A DNA stretch of 64,000 nucleotides, from the NCBI GenBank assembly GCA_028282785.1, contig JANQHE010000034.1:62001-126000 (forward strand), read 5' to 3'. This stretch comes from Bacteroidales bacterium. Lineage in GTDB: Bacteria > Bacteroidota > Bacteroidia > Bacteroidales > UBA12077. This document shows positions 20,543 through 30,260 of this stretch, in pieces. The notes below the pieces were generated by a model. The model searched no databases. It was not told the DNA's origin and was given only the letters and a program-made list of their open reading frames with translations. A program made the translations under genes and the position numbers. How positions within the stretch are numbered: the first letter of the stretch is position 1; every line of letters begins with the position of its first letter.

Positions 20543-22561
20543 TTATTTTTTGAAGGAGATTTTTAATAATAAAGTGAAGTATCTGCCAGGCATATACCTA
20601 TTTAATACAGACCGGTATTCTTCGTCAAACAGATTGTTAACTTTTAACTCAACTCCAAGAGTATATTTTTTTACATCGTATTCTTTTCCTATAGTCAGGT
20701 TACTCATATAATAAGGATAGTACCAGCCTAATTTTCCAGTATTTTGGCTTACACCTAAATCGCCAGAATCATCTTCGAGTCCCACTTTATTGCTGGTCAT
20801 GGTAAATCTTTCACTGTAAGCATTAAACTGATATCGTATGTAATATCCTTGGTATTTAAGTTGTGTTAAGAAGTTTCCGGAATGCACAGGAATAAATGGT
20901 AGTTGCTTTTTATACGATTCGTCACCCCAGGTTAAAGGATCACCATAGTTTAATGATTTTGTAAGGCCGTAGTTTCCTTGGAACTGGATATTTAACTTTT
21001 GGATGTAGCTTGTTACTTTAAGGTTATATTCCAAACCATAAGATTTCACTTTTTTAATATTAAATGGCTCCCAGTATCCTTTGAAACTGGGTAACCAAAT
21101 AATCCAGTTGTTTATGTCGGAATAAAAGCCCGTTAATTCGCTGCTCACTTGAATTCTACTATTACTTAAAGCATACGTAATAGTCATATCTTCAGTATAT
21201 CCTTCTTCTGCTTTTAGTTCAGGATTACCGCCAGGTTGCCAATATAAGTCGTTAAGGGTAGGATGGTGGTAATTTCGGGCAAAGCTACCTTTAATCACTA
21301 AATCAGTATTTAAAAAAGGTTTGTAACTAACACCCAGGTTAAATATTAAAGGTGATAAATTAAAATCTATAATATCATCACGAAGCATTAAAGAGATATT
21401 AAATTTCTTAAAAACGTTTAAGTAGAATCCTCCAAATACAGAAAAGTCATCTCGTATAACATCATACCCGGTTTTTAGTACCGAATCTTTGGTGTTAACA
21501 TTGCAATGTTTATAATTAAGCGATAAATTAAATTGGAAATTCTCAGTAAAGTCATAACCATATTTTGCATTGCCATGGATGCTTTGCATGATACTTTCAG
21601 AATAAATTGCGGGGACTTTTCCTATACCATTTACCTCATTTTCCAATATATAATCAAGAGATTGGTAGTCATAACCAGAACTAATATGAAGTTTACTCTT
21701 GCTTCTGTAATGTTTCCATTCGGCAACAGCCTTAAATGTATTATCGTCTTGTGAGTTTAAATTGGCATGATCAGAACCTTCGTAACTTTGGACTGTTGGT
21801 AGTGATCGTTGAGCAAGCTGCCCCCATGTTTTAAGGGAAATGTAATTGTATTCGTTTGCCCTGAAGTAGATTTCCTGGGCAAATCCGTATTTTGAGTAAT
21901 CAGCATTCTCATTTTTAACTTTGGGGCGTTCGGTAATTGATTTATTTATAAAAGAGTAATCGTTTTTTGATGCGTTAGAATATACGCGAGTTTTGGATTG
22001 AATTTTTTTATTGCCAGTGTTAACCTGCCCAAACTCATCGAAGCTTGAGTAACTTCCAACTCCCTGGTAATACCGGGCACTAAAACGGTTGTTCCAGTCG
22101 ACCTTATTGTTGATGTTTATGCTTCCACCTAAACCTCCGCTTTGTTCTTTAATGGAACTACCCCCATGGTTTAAGCTTAAATCGTCAATAATATACACAG
22201 GGATCAACGAAAAATCTACCATTCCCAACATGGGGGAGTTGATGTTCATTCCATTCCATAAAACCTGGGTATGTGTAGCTGCTGTTCCTCTAAACGATGC
22301 AGTTGCTAATGCACCACGCCCATGCTCTTTAATGTACACAGGTGTGTTTTCAGATAACACATCCGAAAGATTTTGGTTGAGTTTGTCTAACAGAACAATA
22401 GAATCTACTTCAGATATTTTTTGACCGGCTTCTTCCTTATTAAAAATCCTGTTGGCAACAATCTTAACTTCTTTAATTTCAATGGTATCAATTACAGATT
22501 GTGCATTAATTGATACTATACTGCTTAAAATATAAACTATAATGATAAGTAGTCTTTTCAT
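20543..22561 (-). CDS. btuB: TonB-dependent receptor, BtuB-like corrinoid transporter
   Basis: The 672-residue protein has a signal peptide (IIIVYILSSIVSINAQ), a TonB-box-like start (DTIEIKEVKIVANR), a plug domain (LSDVLSENTPVYIKEHGRGALATASFRGT, QVLWNGMNINSP) and a 22-strand-type barrel with PTLNDLYWQPGGNPELKAEEG and a terminal strand RYFTLLLKISFKK. This matches the BtuB/colicin-receptor subgroup. It should import cobalamin across the outer membrane using TonB energy. Neighbours are a BtuG-like lipoprotein immediately downstream and a T9SS protein 8 bases upstream; the whole run lies behind a cobalamin riboswitch. Confidence 0.85.
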   Translation of the reverse strand: MKRLLIIIVYILSSIVSINAQSVIDTIEIKEVKIVANRIFNKEEAGQKISEVDSIVLLDKLNQNLSDVLSENTPVYIKEHGRGALATASFRGTAATHTQVLWNGMNINSPMLGMVDFSLIPVYIIDDLSLNHGGSSIKEQSGGLGGSININNKVDWNNRFSARYYQGVGSYSSFDEFGQVNTGNKKIQSKTRVYSNASKNDYSFINKSITERPKVKNENADYSKYGFAQEIYFRANEYNYISLKTWGQLAQRSLPTVQSYEGSDHANLNSQDDNTFKAVAEWKHYRSKSKLHISSGYDYQSLDYILENEVNGIGKVPAIYSESIMQSIHGNAKYGYDFTENFQFNLSLNYKHCNVNTKDSVLKTGYDVIRDDFSVFGGFYLNVFKKFNISLMLRDDIIDFNLSPLIFNLGVSYKPFLNTDLVIKGSFARNYHHPTLNDLYWQPGGNPELKAEEGYTEDMTITYALSNSRIQVSSELTGFYSDINNWIIWLPSFKGYWEPFNIKKVKSYGLEYNLKVTSYIQKLNIQFQGNYGLTKSLNYGDPLTWGDESYKKQLPFIPVHSGNFLTQLKYQGYYIRYQFNAYSERFTMTSNKVGLEDDSGDLGVSQNTGKLGWYYPYYMSNLTIGKEYDVKKYTLGVELKVNNLFDEEYRSVLNRYMPGRYFTLLLKISFKK

Positions 22562-22569
22562 TCTGTTTA

Positions 22570-25005
22570 TTAGTGATTTATGATGATTTTTTTGCTGATT
22601 ATTTTATCGGAATCTTTTATCTGTATGAAATAAATCCCATTAGTCCATGTATTCGTATTAATGGTTATTTCAGTAAATAGCTGAAAATGATTTTGATATT
22701 TAAGTATTCCTGTTGATGAGTATATGAAAATGTCTACCGGTTCACTCGTTATATTATTGGCTTTAATAGAAATATATTGGTCCGCAGGATTTGGATACAT
22801 TTTGAAAGAAGCTTCTAATTTTTCAATTCCCGTTATACCGTTTTCTACAATTAGATGGTATTTTTCAGTGGCTATTCGAACCAAATACTCACCGGTATTT
22901 TTAAAATGAAGATGTGCTTTTCCATTATTATCAGTTGAAATGAAAATTCCATCCTCGGAATATTCTTCATCATTCACAATGACAGGGACAGATATAGCCG
23001 GAATAATTCCATTACTTGTAACTGACGAATTTTCTATATGATATGAATCGCATGAAGCGCTTATGTCAAGAGTTTTGCCTGTTTCAACTGTGGTTTCAAT
23101 AAAATCAACCTGATATATACACCAGGGAAAATGGACGTTATCAATATAATAAACAAATACTTCATCGCCTTCAGATACTTGTATATCTGCAAAACCATGT
23201 ACAAAACCGGCGTTATTGTGTTTTATGATCCAGGCATTATCTTCATATCCTCCCGATCCGTAATAGTATTCAATGTTATTGCCCACATTAACAGGGAGTT
23301 GTGAGATGTATAAGTTACCTTCTGGTTTATCAGCAAAACGTAGATCACTTTCAAATTCAATATTTTCGAATACTGAAGCTACAACATGGGCAAGTGTAAT
23401 TACCGGAATATCATGTAATCCGTAATTCAGGTTTGGATTAGTAATAAACGGACTCAAATTAAAGTTAGTAACTTCAATTTTACTCCTAGTAAACACAATA
23501 CCTTTATCTGACTTAATGCTTAAATAAACCTGAATTTTATCAGGTGCTTTTAGTACGGTTATTTCAACAGAATCTTTAATGTTTTCAAAACCTTTAGGAT
23601 GTACATATAGTTTTGATTTTCCTTCTTTTTTACCTTGTATCTGATAGGTATCATTGTTTTGTTCAATAGCTATATTGTCGTTTGAACTGCTCCAGATATT
23701 TTCTAAACCATAAAAATAATGGCCATTTTGATCCATTACTTTAGCACTAATTGTAAGTATATCGCCAACTCTTAATTCGTTTTGTTCAAATTCTAAGATT
23801 ATTTTGTCGGGAGCAATAATATCTGTGTTTATGGTCTTGGTATAAGTTGTGCCATTATTATATTTTGCTGTAACGATAATCTTTCCTGTATCAATAGCAG
23901 TTAAATAGTTATTTTCATCTATTCTGGCTTTTAATGGTTTATCAACTGACCATTCAATATTTTCTGCATTTTGTATTTTTCCCTTTATAAAAAAGTTGGC
24001 TTCAAGTTTAAGTATGGTACCTGCACTAACTTGTGGTGGAAGGTCGTTAAGCACAAACAGGTTTTCTTCGCCCGTAATCGAAGGGTTTGGAGTAACATCC
24101 ATAACAGCGGTAATTTCGGTTGAGACTTCACCTAACCAACCAGCTTCTTCGTTTATTGCAGTATATATTTTCACAAAATCAATTTGATCCAGGTTTGCAG
24201 GATTGCCTTTGGAATCTACTGCCCAGTCAATATCTATAGGATCGCCACCACATCCTTCTTTTTCGGGAGTATAAGGATTATCGGGTACATCGTAGGGTGC
24301 ACTTCCCCGGGGGAAGTTATCGGCATATCCGAATCCGCGTCGAAACGACATAATGTAAGTAGGGATGGTTTTATCTACAAAACCCTTAATTCGCGTACCC
24401 GAAAAACCATAACTTTCCTGGTTAATGTCCGGGAACAAATCCGCCGAAGGATAATAAGGTTGTAAATGAAATTCGTTAGCATAAACATAACCTGTATCAT
24501 TTTGATTGTCGATCCATTCTACATCAGCAGCGACTTCGCTATTAGGATTGGTATAGGAGAGCGAGTAATTTTTAATGGTAGATTCCCAATAATGATCGCT
24601 ACCTACAATTTCGTACCAGGTGTCGTCGGCAATCCCATTCTGATTTTCATCTTTCATAACCATAATAATTCCCGGTTCAGACCATTCTTCCAATGGATTT
24701 CCAAATACAGTAAAATCAATTCCATAGGGATTTTCAGGATCATTTTCCAGTGATTTGTTAAATCCAACAATAATGTATCCTCCATAAGCACCAAGGCTAA
24801 TACCTCCGCTTACTCCTCCAATAATTGATTCTGCTTTTGTTGGTGTTCCCCAGGCAGAAGTATTGATAAATTGACCCGGTGCCGGCTTATATTCAATAAT
24901 CCGGGAAACAAAGATTTCATTTTTTGTTTTTTGTATGTTTAAAATGTTCTGACCTGATAATGATTTTAAAATTAGGATCAGAATAATGGTTATAAAAGAT
25001 CGCAT
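22570..25005 (-). CDS. T9SS-sorted surface protein with transcobalamin-like (DUF4430-like) segment
   Basis: 811 residues: signal peptide (1-19); domain 36-304 with GPGQF-type start, SLGAYGGYIIVGF, NPYGIDFTVFGN, DDTWYEIVGS and AGWLGEVS, homologous to residues 225-497 of the 1704-aa neighbour; two BIG2-like Ig units (about 320-490); a segment at 490-636 whose pattern (GLHDIPVITLAHVVAS, then NAWIIKHNN...GFADIQVSEGDEVFVYYID) resembles DUF4430, the beta-domain fold of transcobalamin; another Ig-like unit; T9SS sorting domain (733-811, MYPNPADQYISI). Likely secreted and surface anchored. Position between BtuB-like and 1704-aa genes suggests cobalamin capture. The DUF4430 match is by eye. Confidence 0.78.
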   Translation of the reverse strand: MRSFITIILILILKSLSGQNILNIQKTKNEIFVSRIIEYKPAPGQFINTSAWGTPTKAESIIGGVSGGISLGAYGGYIIVGFNKSLENDPENPYGIDFTVFGNPLEEWSEPGIIMVMKDENQNGIADDTWYEIVGSDHYWESTIKNYSLSYTNPNSEVAADVEWIDNQNDTGYVYANEFHLQPYYPSADLFPDINQESYGFSGTRIKGFVDKTIPTYIMSFRRGFGYADNFPRGSAPYDVPDNPYTPEKEGCGGDPIDIDWAVDSKGNPANLDQIDFVKIYTAINEEAGWLGEVSTEITAVMDVTPNPSITGEENLFVLNDLPPQVSAGTILKLEANFFIKGKIQNAENIEWSVDKPLKARIDENNYLTAIDTGKIIVTAKYNNGTTYTKTINTDIIAPDKIILEFEQNELRVGDILTISAKVMDQNGHYFYGLENIWSSSNDNIAIEQNNDTYQIQGKKEGKSKLYVHPKGFENIKDSVEITVLKAPDKIQVYLSIKSDKGIVFTRSKIEVTNFNLSPFITNPNLNYGLHDIPVITLAHVVASVFENIEFESDLRFADKPEGNLYISQLPVNVGNNIEYYYGSGGYEDNAWIIKHNNAGFVHGFADIQVSEGDEVFVYYIDNVHFPWCIYQVDFIETTVETGKTLDISASCDSYHIENSSVTSNGIIPAISVPVIVNDEEYSEDGIFISTDNNGKAHLHFKNTGEYLVRIATEKYHLIVENGITGIEKLEASFKMYPNPADQYISIKANNITSEPVDIFIYSSTGILKYQNHFQLFTEITINTNTWTNGIYFIQIKDSDKIISKKIIINH

Positions 25006-25027
25006 TCTGTGAAGATTTAAATGAAAA

Positions 25028-25054
25028 TTACCGGGATCAGGGTGATCCCGGTAA
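25028..25054 (-). terminator. Intra-cluster hairpin between 1704-aa and 811-aa genes
   Basis: Perfect 12-base arms TTACCGGGATCA (25028-25039) and TGATCCCGGTAA (25043-25054) with a 3-base centre begin 12 bases after the 1704-aa stop codon. On the minus strand TTTTCAT follows. It may be a leaky terminator or an mRNA processing/stability element inside the operon. Confidence 0.65.
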
Positions 25055-25066
25055 AGAAATAATGTA

Positions 25067-28000
25067 TTATTGTTTAATAATTGTTTTTGTAATTTGCTTG
25101 TTATTACCTTTAATACTTATGAAATAAGTACCGCTTGGTAAACCGGAAACATTTATTTTACAATAATTGATATTTTCAGGATTGATTATTCGTTGGATAT
25201 TTCCAATGCTGTTATATATAACAATACGTTCCATTCCAAATTCACAATCAATGTTAATAATATCCTGAACAGGATTAGGATAAATCTTGAGAGTAATTTT
25301 TTCGATGTCATCAAATCCGGTAGCAGTGTTATTTACTGTAATATTAAATGATGTATTTACAGATTCAGTTCCATCACTTGCAGTAACTGTTAATTCAGCC
25401 GTGCCATATTGATCCTGAACAAATGATACGTTTAGTATATTTTCCGAGATTGAAGTTTCAACTAGGCTTTCATTTGTATTATTACTAATGGTAATTTCAA
25501 GCTTATCACCATCAATGTCGTCGAATATATTACTTAAATCAATTTGCTTATCTGCAGCATTCATATCTACAGTTATATCGTCGATTGTTTCAACAACAAC
25601 AGGTTGATCGTTAACAGCATTAACCACAAGATTAAATGTATCTGTTACGGATAATCCATTTGAAGTTGCTTCAACAACAACTTCTGATTCTCCAAACTGA
25701 TTTTCAAGTAATGCTAAAGATAAATTGTTACTATTGATTTCAGCATTTAAAAGGTTTGTATTCGAAATACTTTTAACAACTTTTGTTATAGCAGTATTAT
25801 CGTTATCAATATCATCAAATACATTGGTTAAATCAATATCAGCTATATTTTCATCTTCGTTTGCCGTGATATCAGCTATTGGATTAGCAACAGTTGGCGC
25901 ATTATCAGTGGCTTTAACATTAATATTAAACGTATCAGTTACGGTTAGTGTATTTGATGTAGCTTCGATAATAACTTCCAGTTTACCCGATTGATTTTCT
26001 TTTAATTCAATAGTTAAAAGATTATTTGTAATACTTATTGTTAGTAAAGTTTCATCTATTACGCTAATAATTTCTTTAGTAATGACTGAATTATCATTAT
26101 CTATATCATCAAATACATTTGATAAGTCAATGGCAGCAATGCTTTCATTTTCATTAGCAGTAATATCAGCTATTGAATTTGCAACATATGGAGCATCATC
26201 TACCGGTGTTACATAAACATTAAATGTGTCAGTTAAGGTTACATCATTTGATTCTGCTTCTATTATTACTTCAGCTTCACCATTTTGTTCCTCGTTAAAA
26301 TGAATGGTTAATACATTATTGCTGATTGTTGTAGTTATCAGTGATGGATTTGTATTACTTATTATACTAGTGCTGATTGGATTATCAACATCAACGAATG
26401 TTTCTGTTAATGTAAAAAGAGAGTCAGCAGCATCTTCATCAACTGAAATATCAGGGATTAATGTTCCTAATGTCATTGGATCATCTACAGGATTGATAGT
26501 TATTTTAACCGTATCGAGAACAAATGCACCTTGCTTATCTATTCCTTGCATTAGCACATTAAAAGTCGTTGGCTCTGTTAACTCTGCATTGTAATTTCCG
26601 GAAATGTAACGTGTTTGTGAGTCAAAACTTAACCAATCGTACTGAGCCGGATTATATAAATACATGGCAGGGTAATTATCCTCTTTATCTTTAAATGTAG
26701 AATATGATAATCTAAATTTAAAGCCTTCACCTTCGTTATATGTCTTTAATGAATTGGTTGAATAAGTGTAAGGTTTCTCGTTCATTACTGATGCTTGACA
26801 TATTTTCATAACTTCAGGTGATGCACCAACGCCTTTAAATGACCCAATACTATCAAGATTGCTATTGTAAATCTGACCAACACCTTCTCCATGCCAGTAA
26901 GCATAAGCTACATAGTACTTCTTTTCATCAGGATCATAAGCAGAACCTCGGCCAATATGATCGCTATCCTGAGTATAATATGACGGAATATTCATATGTG
27001 TTTCGGTTCCAAAACTTTGATCTTGTGTATTGAACGCAACATAGCCAAGATCTTTTTTAATGAAAATAGTGTCGTTGGTGCATGGTTCAATCGCTAATGG
27101 TGACGAATCGTAAGGAATTCCAGAGGTATATTCTACTTCTTGAATACTACCGGAAGCTATATCATAGATAACAACTCCGGAGTTAAATCGACCCATAAAG
27201 TCAGCAAGACGCACACAATAAATTTTGTTTTCTTTGGCAATCATTTGCATTACACCAAGTCCGGCAATGCCAAGATCAACTTCTTTGTCGAGCGTTAATG
27301 TTTTTAAGTCGATAATAGCCAAAGAACTTGCCTGGCCTGCAAAACCACCGTTGATCATAACATAAGCGGTGTCATTAACAATCACAATGTCAGTAGCCTG
27401 ATCAGATACAGGGATCTTTTTGATAAAGGATAGATCACCTTTATTGTAAATTCGCACATTGTATCCATCTTCAGGTGCTTGAGCACTGTTTTGACGTGTG
27501 GCCAACAACATATTCTTGTAAATGGCTAGTTTATGATTTACTCCTGCCATATCAGTTCCCTGACCATCGGCACTATTAGGATCTAAATCCTGAGTATAAA
27601 TTGAGTCCGTTGCAGTTCTTGAAGAAACATTATATCTGGTTATATAATAATCTGCCGATACATAAGCATAGTTACCATCAACAATCATATCCTGAACTGA
27701 GGTAGCTCCTGCAAGGTAATTATCAATTTGAATGGTAGTATCTTGCTCGGGAATATAAGTCATTAATTCAGTAGGAGCATTAGGATTCATAAACTCACCT
27801 CCATTTGTAAACAGGATTTGTTTTGGCGAATTGTAATTATCCGGTTCTACTGCTTTAAATACTAAGTTAATTGTTTTTTCTACACCAAAAGCTTCAACAG
27901 TAAACTCTATATTTTCTGTACCGTAAAGATTTTCTTTAACTGAATACTCCAGTTTGTTACTATTAATTTCAGCATGTATGATATTTGCAGAGAAATTGAT

Positions 28001-30181
28001 TGATTTCAGATACACAATGGCGTCAACCCCGGTTTGAAATAATTCGTTATTTTCAAAGGAACCTGATCTGCTATAGTATGGAATATTAATGGTGTCATTA
28101 ATAGCAGTTATATCAGGAATGTCAGTTACTATGGCAACAATGGTGTCTTTAAGCTCTGGACTGTGGGCAGATTGAGCAATTATATTTGTAGTACCTGTGT
28201 TTTTAGCTTTAAAAATGCCATTATGAATAGTACCTACGTTACTATCCGATGATATCCAGTTGAAAGTTTCATATACAAACCTATTACGATCGCCTGAACG
28301 ATTGTCAATAGCTTCAGCATGAATATATTCGGTTTCTCCTTTAATAATTCTAATCGTATCATTAGATACATTCGAGTTTCCTTCAAGCTCTATAATTATA
28401 TCAGTTAGTTCAACCACTTCGATTATTAGAGAATCTTCAGGGACACTGTTTTTAGCATTAAAATGAATGGTAGTTTGACCATTTTCAATAGCAGTAAGTA
28501 AACCTGTATTATCGATAATTGCTACATGCGTACTATCAGAGCTCCATTGAGGAGTTCCTGATTGAGGAATACCATTTTTAAACAGTAAACCTTCATATTG
28601 TAATGAGGTTCCTTTTAAAACCTGTAATTGAGCAGCTCCAATCGCATGAAATTCATAATTTTTAGGAACATAATCAGGATTTGGAGTTGTTATAGCAACT
28701 TTAAATATTTCAGGTGAAATTTCACCTAACCATCCACCATCTTCTTGTACGGTACTATATACCTTAACAAAATGAACAGTATCTAAAGATACTTGGTTCC
28801 CGTGAATATCAACAGCCCATTCAAGATCAAAACCATCTGCGGCTTTTCCATTTTCATCTTCAAAATAAGGATTCATTGGATTTGTAGGGTATCTATTTGC
28901 AGGTCGGCTATCAGCATAACCAAATGCAGGCAATCTTTTTGCTACTATATAGTTAGGTTTGCTTTTATCCAGCAAGAACCGTGTGAATGTGCCATTGTAT
29001 GAGACAGAATCTGGACTTATTTCAAAAGAATAAGGATCAGGGTAATACTGTTGCTTGTGAAAACTGTTTGTTCTCATTGCTCCATTAAAACCTTTATCCG
29101 TGCTATAAGTTATGGTATGCCTATCATTATATTCAGGATTGTAATATGTCATGGTTAGATCTTTAATCGAGGATTGGAAATAATATTCTGAGCCAGCCAA
29201 TTCATACCATGTATCATCTGGTAATCCATTTTTATTTACATCTTTCATTACCTGAACAGCAGCAGGCTCTCCCCATCCGCCAAAAGCATTACCCACAACT
29301 GTGAAATCTACTCCATATGGATTATTCGCTCGATTTATAATAGGCTGGTCAAAACCAACAATAATATAGCCACCAAAACCACCTAATGAAACTCCGCCGC
29401 TGGTATTCCCAATAACCTTTTTAGCAGCAGCCGTATCGGCCCATGAAGTATTTACAAATTGTCCGGGACCTGGCAAGAAGTCAAATATTTTAGATACATA
29501 GGAGTTTTTATGTACATTCATATATACTACTGCAGTATCGTAATTTGCATCGATATCGGCAATTCGATATATCATCTTATCACTTGTGTAGTTAGGCGTA
29601 TTTTTATCACTATAATATTTTATGGTACCATCTCCTGTAATTTGATGTATACCTGACGTTGCACTTTGAATAATTTCAAAACTTGAATAATCAAGAAAAG
29701 TTCTTGGATTATCATTTTGGGTTACAGTTACTTCTAAAGTATCTCCAATATCAAGATCATAAGAATCATCAGAACATTCTATAGGATCTATATTTGTAAT
29801 AACCTTAGAGATGGCATCTATTCCATTATATGTTAATGTAATAGTTAGAGTATCTTTACCATATGAATTAGCAGGAATTTTATAATAAAAATATTGTCCA
29901 CTCCAAGTAGAATAATAGTATCCATCAAAAAATAGATTTGATTCATTGGTAGATGAGAAGTTGATTGTGATATCAGCATTTGTGGAGAGTTCACTTTTGA
30001 TATCAATTTCTGCAGGGAAATTAAACAGGTCGGCAAATTTTACAGTTCTTTTGTAATCCGAAGAACTGCGCATTCGATCTACCTTTAAATTTTCTTTATG
30101 AGTAAACTCCTGGCTATAAGAGCTTATTCCAAATAAAGTTAGTCCTGCAAAGACTAATAAAAATTTGTAGATTTGTTTCAT
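25067..30181 (-). CDS. Giant T9SS surface protein with internal BtuG-like propeller (1704 aa)
   Basis: Order seen: signal peptide (1-23); beta-rich N-terminal region; Ig-like (135-225); the domain shared with the 811-aa protein (225-497; GPGQFVNTSW, SLGGFGGYIIVGF, PYGVDFTVVGN, DDTWYELAGSEYY); two BIG2-like units (512-686); Ig-like (690-780); a DUF5074/YncE-like propeller (785-1130; ILFTNGGEFMNP, YAYVSADYYITRYN, SSLAIIDLKTLTL, SGVVIYDIASGSI); four Ig/cadherin-like repeats (1232-1618; IDLSNVFDDIDNDN); T9SS type A sorting domain (1630-1704). It is the second gene after the cobalamin riboswitch. The propeller resembles the BtuG-like lipoprotein of the same cluster, so cobalamin or corrinoid binding is inferred, not proven. 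Confidence 0.85.
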   Translation of the reverse strand: MKQIYKFLLVFAGLTLFGISSYSQEFTHKENLKVDRMRSSSDYKRTVKFADLFNFPAEIDIKSELSTNADITINFSSTNESNLFFDGYYYSTWSGQYFYYKIPANSYGKDTLTITLTYNGIDAISKVITNIDPIECSDDSYDLDIGDTLEVTVTQNDNPRTFLDYSSFEIIQSATSGIHQITGDGTIKYYSDKNTPNYTSDKMIYRIADIDANYDTAVVYMNVHKNSYVSKIFDFLPGPGQFVNTSWADTAAAKKVIGNTSGGVSLGGFGGYIIVGFDQPIINRANNPYGVDFTVVGNAFGGWGEPAAVQVMKDVNKNGLPDDTWYELAGSEYYFQSSIKDLTMTYYNPEYNDRHTITYSTDKGFNGAMRTNSFHKQQYYPDPYSFEISPDSVSYNGTFTRFLLDKSKPNYIVAKRLPAFGYADSRPANRYPTNPMNPYFEDENGKAADGFDLEWAVDIHGNQVSLDTVHFVKVYSTVQEDGGWLGEISPEIFKVAITTPNPDYVPKNYEFHAIGAAQLQVLKGTSLQYEGLLFKNGIPQSGTPQWSSDSTHVAIIDNTGLLTAIENGQTTIHFNAKNSVPEDSLIIEVVELTDIIIELEGNSNVSNDTIRIIKGETEYIHAEAIDNRSGDRNRFVYETFNWISSDSNVGTIHNGIFKAKNTGTTNIIAQSAHSPELKDTIVAIVTDIPDITAINDTINIPYYSRSGSFENNELFQTGVDAIVYLKSINFSANIIHAEINSNKLEYSVKENLYGTENIEFTVEAFGVEKTINLVFKAVEPDNYNSPKQILFTNGGEFMNPNAPTELMTYIPEQDTTIQIDNYLAGATSVQDMIVDGNYAYVSADYYITRYNVSSRTATDSIYTQDLDPNSADGQGTDMAGVNHKLAIYKNMLLATRQNSAQAPEDGYNVRIYNKGDLSFIKKIPVSDQATDIVIVNDTAYVMINGGFAGQASSLAIIDLKTLTLDKEVDLGIAGLGVMQMIAKENKIYCVRLADFMGRFNSGVVIYDIASGSIQEVEYTSGIPYDSSPLAIEPCTNDTIFIKKDLGYVAFNTQDQSFGTETHMNIPSYYTQDSDHIGRGSAYDPDEKKYYVAYAYWHGEGVGQIYNSNLDSIGSFKGVGASPEVMKICQASVMNEKPYTYSTNSLKTYNEGEGFKFRLSYSTFKDKEDNYPAMYLYNPAQYDWLSFDSQTRYISGNYNAELTEPTTFNVLMQGIDKQGAFVLDTVKITINPVDDPMTLGTLIPDISVDEDAADSLFTLTETFVDVDNPISTSIISNTNPSLITTTISNNVLTIHFNEEQNGEAEVIIEAESNDVTLTDTFNVYVTPVDDAPYVANSIADITANENESIAAIDLSNVFDDIDNDNSVITKEIISVIDETLLTISITNNLLTIELKENQSGKLEVIIEATSNTLTVTDTFNINVKATDNAPTVANPIADITANEDENIADIDLTNVFDDIDNDNTAITKVVKSISNTNLLNAEINSNNLSLALLENQFGESEVVVEATSNGLSVTDTFNLVVNAVNDQPVVVETIDDITVDMNAADKQIDLSNIFDDIDGDKLEITISNNTNESLVETSISENILNVSFVQDQYGTAELTVTASDGTESVNTSFNITVNNTATGFDDIEKITLKIYPNPVQDIINIDCEFGMERIVIYNSIGNIQRIINPENINYCKINVSGLPSGTYFISIKGNNKQITKTIIKQ
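25328..26488 (-). repeat. Four tandem Ig/cadherin-like repeats in the 1704-aa protein
   Basis: Units of about 97 residues with P.VAN.IADITANE.E.IA.IDLSNVFDDIDNDN and EVI.EA.SN...VTDTFN. Units two and three are the most alike. They precede the sorting domain, so they probably form a stalk holding the ligand-binding part away from the surface. Confidence 0.85.
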
Positions 30182-30220
30182 AATGCAATTGTTTATTAAT
30201 AAATGATTGTTTTAGAGTTA

Positions 30221-30255
30221 TGAGCGGCTGGGGTTTTGGCGAACGCAGCCGCTCA
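30221..30255. other. GC-rich hairpin between DUF6580-like gene and 1704-aa gene
   Basis: Perfect 10-base arms TGAGCGGCTG (30221-30230) and CAGCCGCTCA (30246-30255) enclose 15 bases, directly after the first gene of the cluster. A T-run follows only on the plus strand; on the minus (transcribed) strand TAACTCTAAAAC follows, so it is not a standard terminator there. It could separate expression of gene one from the rest or protect mRNA. Confidence 0.6.
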
Positions 30256-30260
30256 GTTTT

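Noticed and set aside
22089-22424. Plus-strand frame of 111 codons opposite the TonB receptor plug
   Set aside because: Antisense to a clear plug domain; no independent evidence.
30221-30255. Hairpin plus T-run read as a plus-strand terminator
   Set aside because: No plus-strand gene ends here; the hairpin more likely acts in the minus-strand transcript.
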